Source of the DNA: Xylogone sp. PMI_703
Taxonomy: Eukaryota; Ascomycota; Leotiomycetes
DNA length: 64,000 nt
Assembly: GCA_021399445.1 (NCBI GenBank)
Contig: JAJTUQ010000018.1
Span: 111,882 to 175,881 of the forward strand
Direction of reading: 5' to 3'
Of the stretch, positions 57,801-64,000 are shown in pieces. The first letter of the stretch is position 1. Every line of letters starts with the position of its first letter. The notes below the pieces were generated by a model. That model did no database searches, was not told the DNA's origin, and was given only the letters and a program-made list of their open reading frames with translations. Both the position numbers and the translations under genes were made by a program.

Positions 57801-60200
57801 ATTCGAACTAAATATAGACTTTATGAGCCTTTGGTCATACTTTTTGGTCTGACGAATATACTAATGACTATGCAGAAAATGAGTAATATAATCTTGAGAC
57901 TATATTTAGATCATTTTATAGTAATGTATTTAAATAATATCTTGATTTATTCTAAGATATTAGAAGAACATAAATAATATATTTATACTATACTTAAGGT
58001 ATTGATTAATAATAACATGAAGTATAAGTTAGTTAAGTGTTAGTTCAATATAACAAAAGTAAAATTCCTAAATAAAATAGTTTCGGACAAAAAATTCCGA
58101 ATGGACCCAGAGAAAGTAAAAGCTATCAGAGAATAGTTTACTCCAAAGATAGTCAAAAAAGTCTAACAGTTTAATGGACTTGTCAATTATTATAGACATT
58201 ATATAATAGTTTACTCAAAGATAGTTAGTCCGTTGACAGAATTAACAAAGAAAGATATACCTTTTGTTTAGGAAGAAAAGCAAGAGAGAGCTTTCCAAGA
58301 GGTTAAAGATCAGTTCGACGAAGACTGAATACTGGCTTATGCTAATCCCGAGAAACTATACTTACTAGAAACAGACATTTCAGGTAAAACGTTAAATAAA
58401 GTCTTGTCATAAAGGGATGACAAAGGATGTTAGAGGCTAATGGCCTTTTATTCTCGAAAGTTTATTCTAGCAAAATTAAACTATAACATTTACAAGAAGG
58501 AACTCTTGACTATTATAGATTATTATAAATATTAAAAGATTTACTTATATAATACTAAATATCTGTTCAAGATTTTATTAGACTATAAGAATCTAACAAC
58601 TTTTATGATCACTAAAGATCTTAACAATAAATAAGTATATTAATACAAAATATTAGTATAATACAATTTCAAGATTTGTTATATCCAAGGATTAGAGAAT
58701 ACTAGGATTAATACTTTGAGCAAATAATCAGATTATATAAAAAGAAGTTCTAAACAAGAATTTACTATGTTTAAGAAAGAAGATAATATTCTATACCTTA
58801 ATTATATACAGGTATTAACAGTTATATAAGTTATTAACGAGGAATAGCTAGAAAAGATCAAGTTAATTATTGCAAAAGAGAAAGAAATCTCTAAGGATCC
58901 TGAAGTTGGTTAGCTTGAGGATCAGGAATTTCTGGGCATTTGGCTAAAGGATAGAAGAGTATTTATCCTATTAGTAATTGCCCAGGAGTTTGTGAAAGAA
59001 CAACATGAATTATTTATACATAATCACCAAAAAATTACAAAGACCAAGAACTGACTATAACAAGAATTCTTTATCTTTAAACTTTAGCAGGAAGTCACTA
59101 AAATCGTCAATAATTATAATGTTTGTCACAGGGCTAGAACATCAAGGAAAAAGTCAATAAGATAATTAATACCTTTTCAGATACCAGAAAAGTCTTAGAC
59201 TTCTATTTCATGGGATTTTATTATAGGATTATCCTCATCAAAAAGTACTAACAGATTAGATGAAAATCATTATAACTTTATCTTTACTATAATAAATAGA
59301 CTTATGAAGTACTTCATCATGTTACTATAGAAGGAAACATAGACAGCTGAGGATTTAGCGGAAATTACGATTTCCAAGGTTATAGCGGACTATGGTATCC
59401 TAGCAGAAATTATTTCAGACAAAGATAAGTTTTTTACATCAAAATTCTAGAAAACAATCTGTAAAAGATTAGGCATTAAAAGAAAAATCGTCACAAAAAG
59501 ATGGGCTCAGACAGATGGTCAGACTGAGTGAGTAAACCAGATCATAAGAACTTATCTTCGTTATTATGTAGATTACAAATAGTCAAATTGGAGAAATCTT
59601 TTATTAATGGCATATTTAACATATAATAGTACAAAAAGTGAAATTACTAAAATTATACCTTTCTTTGTAAATTATGACTATAAAGCTTAAACCCATTTCA
59701 TAAAAGCAGAAGTAAGAAACATTTCCAAGATGGTTAAACAGTGAACAGATGAATTAGAGAAAATTCACAATCACTTAAAGTATAACATTAAATTTATACA
59801 AAAATACATAAAGAAATACTATGATCAAAAGTACAGTATAAAACTTAAGCTTAAAGAAGAGGATAAAGTTTATATTATCCACAGATTTATCAAAACAATA
59901 AGACTAAGTAATAAATTAAACTAAAAAAAGATTAGATTATACAAAATCAAAAAGAAACTGGGAAATCTGATATATAAACTAGAACTCTTTAATATTATAT
60001 GAATATACTCAATATTTTATGTAATTATACTAGAAAAAGTATTACTAAGATCATTACTAACTCTAAACTTAGAACTAGAATAAGATCCAAACATAGAATA
60101 AGAAGTAAAAGAAATCTTAGATAATAAGTTAATAAGGAATAAGAAATAATACCTGGTCAGATAGAAAGAATGAGAAAAGTATGAATAGTTAAATACATAA
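54856..60200 (+). pseudogene. element C gag-pol, RIP-inactivated
   Basis: Gag near 55200-55480 (MERVFRDFHKTDRAEQQLYA, KESVKDELAHIRPCPDTL), with a zinc knuckle near 55690-55740 read as FCYKCGQVKHITQEY, the last Cys now Tyr. RT near 57830-58110 (LFGLTNIL, YLNNILIYSK in place of YLDDILIYSK). Integrase near 59200-59650 (SWDFIIGL, ISDKDKFFTSKF, RWAQTDGQTE). The order is gag-PR-RT-RH-IN, as in Ty3/Gypsy. Many in-frame TAA/TAG/TGA codons, mostly from CAA, CAG and TGG. Confidence 0.85.
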
Positions 60201-60269
60201 GAACCAGAAAAACACCTTACTAATTTTAATAAACTCCTGGAGATGTATAAATAGGTGAAATAAGCTAGG

Positions 60270-60699
60270 ATAGATCAAATAGAACATTGGTATAAGCAAA
60301 GAAATCAGCGTCAGAGAGGAAGGCCTTGGAAAGACCAGCCTCCGCTTGCTGAGTAATTTCTGCTTGTCGGAGTACTTCCTTTTCCTTCTGTTCTTGATCA
60401 AACTTTTCTTTTTCCTCCTTAGTATCTAATTTATCTAGAATATTGAACTTTCTCTGGAATATCTCATTAGCATAAGACCGAAGTTGTTGTTGTTATACAT
60501 CAAGTTTAAGAAATTTAACTAAAGTCTTTTTGTGATTAGCCTCTAACCGGGCCTCTTCACGGGCTATCCTGTCCCATTCTTCAAAACTTAGAAAAAGAGT
60601 ATTATATTTTATATAGCCTCTGGCTTTTATACATTCTATATAACAACGAGAACTTTTCGTTATAACATAATCTAGTTTCCTCTTTTTATAATATGAACA
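60270..60699 (-). pseudogene. antisense Cys-cluster/coiled-coil ORF of element C
   Basis: Opposite to pol, between integrase and the 3' LTR. The minus strand reads CSYYKKRKLDYVITKSSRCY then IECIKARGYIKYN (a Zn2Cys6-like cluster with Cys-to-Tyr changes), then FEEWDRIAREEARLEANHKK, a stop, and FQRKFNILDKLDTKEEKEKF then 'SDADFFAYTNVLFDLS'. Same family as the ORFs in elements A and B. Confidence 0.7.
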
Positions 60700-60915
60700 C
60701 AGGAATAGTATTAGAATTCTTGTGAATTTAATTTAAGAATATAATTTATTATGATTTTCGGTTATTAGAACTTTTTACTTTTCCAAGTCAATAAACTCTT
60801 CGTTAGTTAAATACTTTAAGGATATAATGGAAAGGAAAGGAAGTTTAGATTTCTATGAGACCTTTCATGCCTTAGTTATAAGCTTCAGGACAGAGTTAAA
60901 CTAAGAAAGGGATAA

Positions 60916-61572
60916 TGTCACAACTTTATAAAGTTATAACAAATGACTTAATTATAAGGCTTCTATAGTTTTCACCTTAGTTAAATAAGTATAAGATAAG
61001 ATGGCTATCAGGGTCCTGGTTATAGTATCATTAATATTATTATATTATTAATATTAACAAAAGGATAGTATAAGTTCAACATTAGTATTATAAAAAAGGT
61101 TGTACAAGTTAAAGAATAGTATTATCAGAATTATAGTATTAATCCTTTGGTTATATTAACTAAGTGGAAGTACTATTGGAGAAATAATATTATTTTTCCG
61201 CTTGTGTTAGTGATTTACTTGTACGTGCAAAAAGCTAATACTAACAATTAAGCAAGTATCTGGATTAACTAAAATGATCAGTCAGATCAGTGCTGATCGA
61301 TATGACCTGGAGGGATCAGGAGGATTAGTACTGATCGTACTGATTCCATGATTAGTTAAGCTCGAACTGATCTATCTGATCTTAAGGTTCGTTCACTCTA
61401 TAAATAGATAGTTTCACAGTAGATAAAAGCCTTGTGCTTAACTCAATTAATTTACAGTATACCTGCATTTCATAGTAACTATCCTAAACTATAGTGAAGT
61501 TATTCTCTTGCCCTTTACCTTCATCTATCATTTGAGTGATAGATAACCCTAAACCCTTGTAAAAACGTTACA
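60916..61572 (+). repeat. element C 3' LTR
   Basis: 657 bp, begins TGTCACAACTTTATAAAG and ends ACGTTACA. Same length as the 5' LTR; differences are nearly all transitions. Confidence 0.88.
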
Positions 61573-61996
61573 TAATTAAGTTAAGCACAAAGTTCTTATT
61601 TACTGTGAAACTATTTATTTATATAATAAGTAAATTTAAGTTAAGATTTTTAGATCCCCAGGATTTACAGATCCATCATGTCCTGAGGTTTAGATCTTTT
61701 GGATCCCTGGATCCTCAGGATCTTACAAAAGTCGTGATTCATCACATGATTTAGTTGTCTGGTAAGATTCTTCTGCCCAGAATTTAATAACAAGATTCTG
61801 TTAGTAAAGTTCTATTAACAACTTCTTATCAGTACTTTTCTTTTAATCAATTTTTGCTAGTGGATTATTATTAGTTATAACTACCATTAATAATATCCTT
61901 ACTACTGTCTCAAATTTTACTGTTATAAAGTTTATGTTAGCTTGTGGAAGTACAATTCTACTGGTAGATTTCGGCTATCAACCTTGGGTCGTAACA
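61573..61996 (-). repeat. element A 5' LTR, second segment
   Basis: Continues the LTR cut at 54174 (first five bases are the target repeat). It ends GGTCGTAACA and is followed by TTATT, the partner of TCATT at 40076-40080. Matches 40200-40627. Confidence 0.82.
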
Positions 61997-62013
61997 TTAT
62001 TATTATAAGATAA

Positions 62014-62250
62014 TGTAGTAGGGAAACCTGTCATGTATTAGTAATAGTTATGCCAAGCCGAGCCAGTATATATTGATGGTAAGCCCTGGATAGTAAAACA
62101 ACAACCTTTTTATACTTAACCAAGAGAGTAATTCGTTCGTTTGCCTTGTGTACTTGTTGTTTATATGGTTCTGTGTGATCCCGTCACATAAGCTCTATTC
62201 CTATATGCTTTAGCCAGCGTTATTGTTACACTCATATTATTGCTTCTACA
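62014..62250. mobile_element. possible solo LTR, 237 bp
   Basis: TGTAGTAGGG...GCTTCTACA with a TGTAG/CTACA inverted terminus and ATAA on both sides. Its base composition is near normal inside an AT-rich block. A TATA-like AGTATATATTG lies inside. No match to the other LTRs here. Boundaries moderately sure. Confidence 0.5.
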
Positions 62251-62567
62251 ATAATATTAAAGTAATTAATATATAATTAATTAATATATTAACTAAAACA
62301 TATATATATTAAAACGTTATATCAACTTTTAACTTTTAATTATATAACCTTAAATATAATTTTACCTTAATTTAATTTTATACTAAATTATAATAAAAAA
62401 ATACTTTAAAATAAAAGACTTTTCTTAAATATTAAATATTTTCATATAATCTAATCATTTTAAGTATAATAAATTTTATAAAATATTATTAATTTTCATT
62501 CTTATCTTATAAGATATATTTCGGCTTTTTATTAATACTTTCGTTAAAAGTTTTAAAATTATATAAC
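62251..62567. other. AT-rich spacer
   Basis: Almost pure A/T with no ORF; heavily decayed sequence. Confidence 0.5.
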
Positions 62568-63174
62568 TGTCACGACCCCGCAGGGTTGTGACAAGCGACC
62601 TAAAGTATAAGGCCTCTATAGCCGTCGCCTTAGTTAAATAAGTATAAGTTAAGACGGCTATCCGGGACTTGGTTATGGTATCGCTAGTACTATCGCATTA
62701 CTAGTACTAGCGAAAGGATAGTACAAGTTCAACACTAGTACTATAAAAAGGGTTGTACAAGCTAAAGGATAGTACTATCGGAATTATAGTACTAACCCTT
62801 TGGTTGTACTAGCTAAGTGGTAGTACTATCGGAGAAATAGTACTACCTTTCCGCTTGTGCTAGCGATTTGCTCGTACGTGTAAAAAGCTAGTACTAGCGA
62901 TTAAGCGAGCACCTGGATTAGATAAGCGGATCCCATGGATCCCATGGATCCCCAGGGGGATCGATGGGATCAATGGGACTCGAAGGAAATTCACTCTCTA
63001 TATAAGTAGATAGAACTCACAGTAGATAGGAGCTTCGTGCTCAACTCAATTGATTTACAGCATACCTGCATTTCATAGTAACTACCCTAAGCTTTGTGAA
63101 GTTATTCTCTTGCCCTTTACCTTCATCTATCATTTGAGTGATAGATAACCCCATACCCTAGTAGGAACGTTACA
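62568..63174 (+). mobile_element. solo LTR of the element C family, 607 bp
   Basis: TGTCACGACCCCGCAGGG...AGGAACGTTACA with an exact target duplication ATAAC (62563-62567 and 63175-63179). It aligns with the LTRs of element C but keeps many more C and G bases (for example GCTAGTACTAGCGATT), so it is far less RIP-affected. About 50 bp shorter than the C LTRs because of differences in the GGATCC-rich middle. Confidence 0.88.
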
Positions 63175-64000
63175 ATAACTTAGTCTTAATAACTATTTAA
63201 CTATTCACTTTTAATTTTTCTGTCAAAGACTTATATATATTTGTTCTTTAGAAAAATTTAAAGTTATTTATAGTTTTCGTCTTATGAGATATTAACTTAT
63301 ATCATTAAATATTTTATATAACTCATTTAATCTAAAGTATAACCAAATTCATATCATAAACTTCTTTTAAAACTATAATACTTTATATATTAATACTTTC
63401 TTTAACCTGTATCTTCTTCATAAACCTTAATAATTTCTTTAACAACTTTTCTCTTTTCTCTTCTTTCGTCCAGAAATGATATACTATAATATAATTATTT
63501 TTAATATACTTATTTATATCCTTTTCTTGAGTCAAAAACTCTTTATATTAATTATAATGATAAAGGTTATAATTCAAACTTCTTAAACCTTATATTATCT
63601 TCAAAAGTTTGTTATTATCAACAAATAATATTTCTTGCTTAAAAACATTTAATACTAAATAACCTATGAAAAAGCTAATTATATATAAATATCTTTCTAA
63701 ATCTTAAAGTATATCTAATTCTTTGTCGAGATCTTGTTTTTAGTAATAAAAACTTCTATAAAACTCAGTAGTTAAAACTTCACAAAAAGAGATAAAATGC
63801 TTTACTTATTTAGAAAAAGAAAAATTAATTATATTTAAAACTTTGTTTAAAAAGAAAAAAGGAAAATCTAGAAGAATTATTTTGGAAAATGATTTTACTA
63901 ATTTAATTATTTTTATTATAACAAAGAATTATAAGACTAGTATTATTAAATGTTTAAGTTAAGGTTAAGTTAAATTAATAAGAAAATAATATTCAAAAAA
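63175..64000. other. AT-rich decayed sequence to the window end
   Basis: No gene and no element family recognised; A/T runs throughout. Probably older RIP-decayed repeats. Confidence 0.5.

Larger units (their letters stand above)
54175..61572 (+). mobile_element. Ty3/Gypsy element C, full length 7398 bp, nested in A's LTR
   Basis: Forward orientation. LTRs 54175-54831 and 60916-61572 are both 657 bp, TGTCAC...GTTACA. The target duplication TAATT is exact at 54170-54174 and 61573-61577. A polypurine stretch (AAGAAAGGGATAA) ends directly before the 3' LTR at 60916. Confidence 0.9.
40081..61996 (-). mobile_element. Ty3/Gypsy element A, split by two nested insertions
   Basis: Minus-strand element of about 7.2 kb once the insertions are removed. 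3' LTR 40081-about 40627; pol 3' part 41200-43788; interrupted by element B; pol 5' part and gag 51107-54056; 5' LTR 54057-54174 plus 61578-61996, interrupted by element C. The target duplication is TCATT on the left versus TTATT on the right, one C-to-T apart. All coding regions are riddled with stops and TA-rich, as expected from RIP. Confidence 0.85.

Noticed and set aside
39731..64000. AT-rich block as centromere or subtelomere
   Set aside because: No telomere repeats or satellite are seen, and nested RIP-damaged Gypsy elements account for nearly all of it.

Overview
The window comes from a filamentous ascomycete (Pezizomycotina-type). Genes carry short introns of about 48-90 bp with GT...CTRAC...AG signals. 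The proteins are typical of such genomes: HET, NACHT-type NLRs with SesA, PNP and serine-esterase N-domains, a fungal CorA-like protein, a 2EXR/F-box-like protein and a DUF3435 recombinase. The repeats carry the C-to-T/G-to-A decay expected of repeat-induced point mutation (RIP).

The layout is bipartite. About 1-39.7 kb is a gene-bearing accessory region of ordinary base composition. About 39.7-64 kb is an AT-rich block made almost entirely of RIP-damaged Ty3/Gypsy elements. On the left there are, in order: a Copia gag with its 5' LTR and PBS, cut by the window edge; a DUF2236/MpaB-like oxygenase; an unrecognised gene; a hairpin minisatellite; a RIP-decayed, internally deleted copy of the 36-39 kb recombinase gene; a sterol desaturase/short-chain dehydrogenase fusion; a 2EXR/F-box-like gene; a solo LTR; a recombinase fragment next to a MADS-box fragment; a UvrD-type helicase-nuclease with a probable mitochondrial presequence; a HET gene; a broken PNP-NACHT NLR; a second MADS-box fragment; and a CorA-like gene. 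Then come an esterase-NACHT-HEAT NLR, a SesA-NACHT-WD40 NLR bracketed by direct repeats, a Tc1/mariner-like MITE, a C2H2 gene, and an intact five-exon DUF3435/C2H2 recombinase (883 aa).

The recombinase family is that of the 'captain' of Starship elements and is related to Crypton tyrosine recombinases. It lies at the edge of the gene-bearing block and is transcribed towards the NLR/HET genes, as a Starship captain with allorecognition cargo would be. The deleted copy at 6.3-7.2 kb keeps sequence from both ends of the recombinase locus, so the locus may instead move as a small Crypton-like unit. The window cannot decide between these.

The AT-rich block resolves into three nested Gypsy elements. 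Element A (40081-61996, minus) was interrupted in pol by element B (43794-51101, minus, TSD CCCTC) and in its 5' LTR by element C (54175-61572, plus, TSD TAATT). Two solo LTRs follow. Each Gypsy copy has, between pol and the 3' LTR, a remnant of an antisense ORF coding for a Cys-cluster plus coiled-coil protein.

Intron-exon models given here were made by eye from splice signals and reading-frame continuity. Domain names come from recognising motifs, not from a database search.
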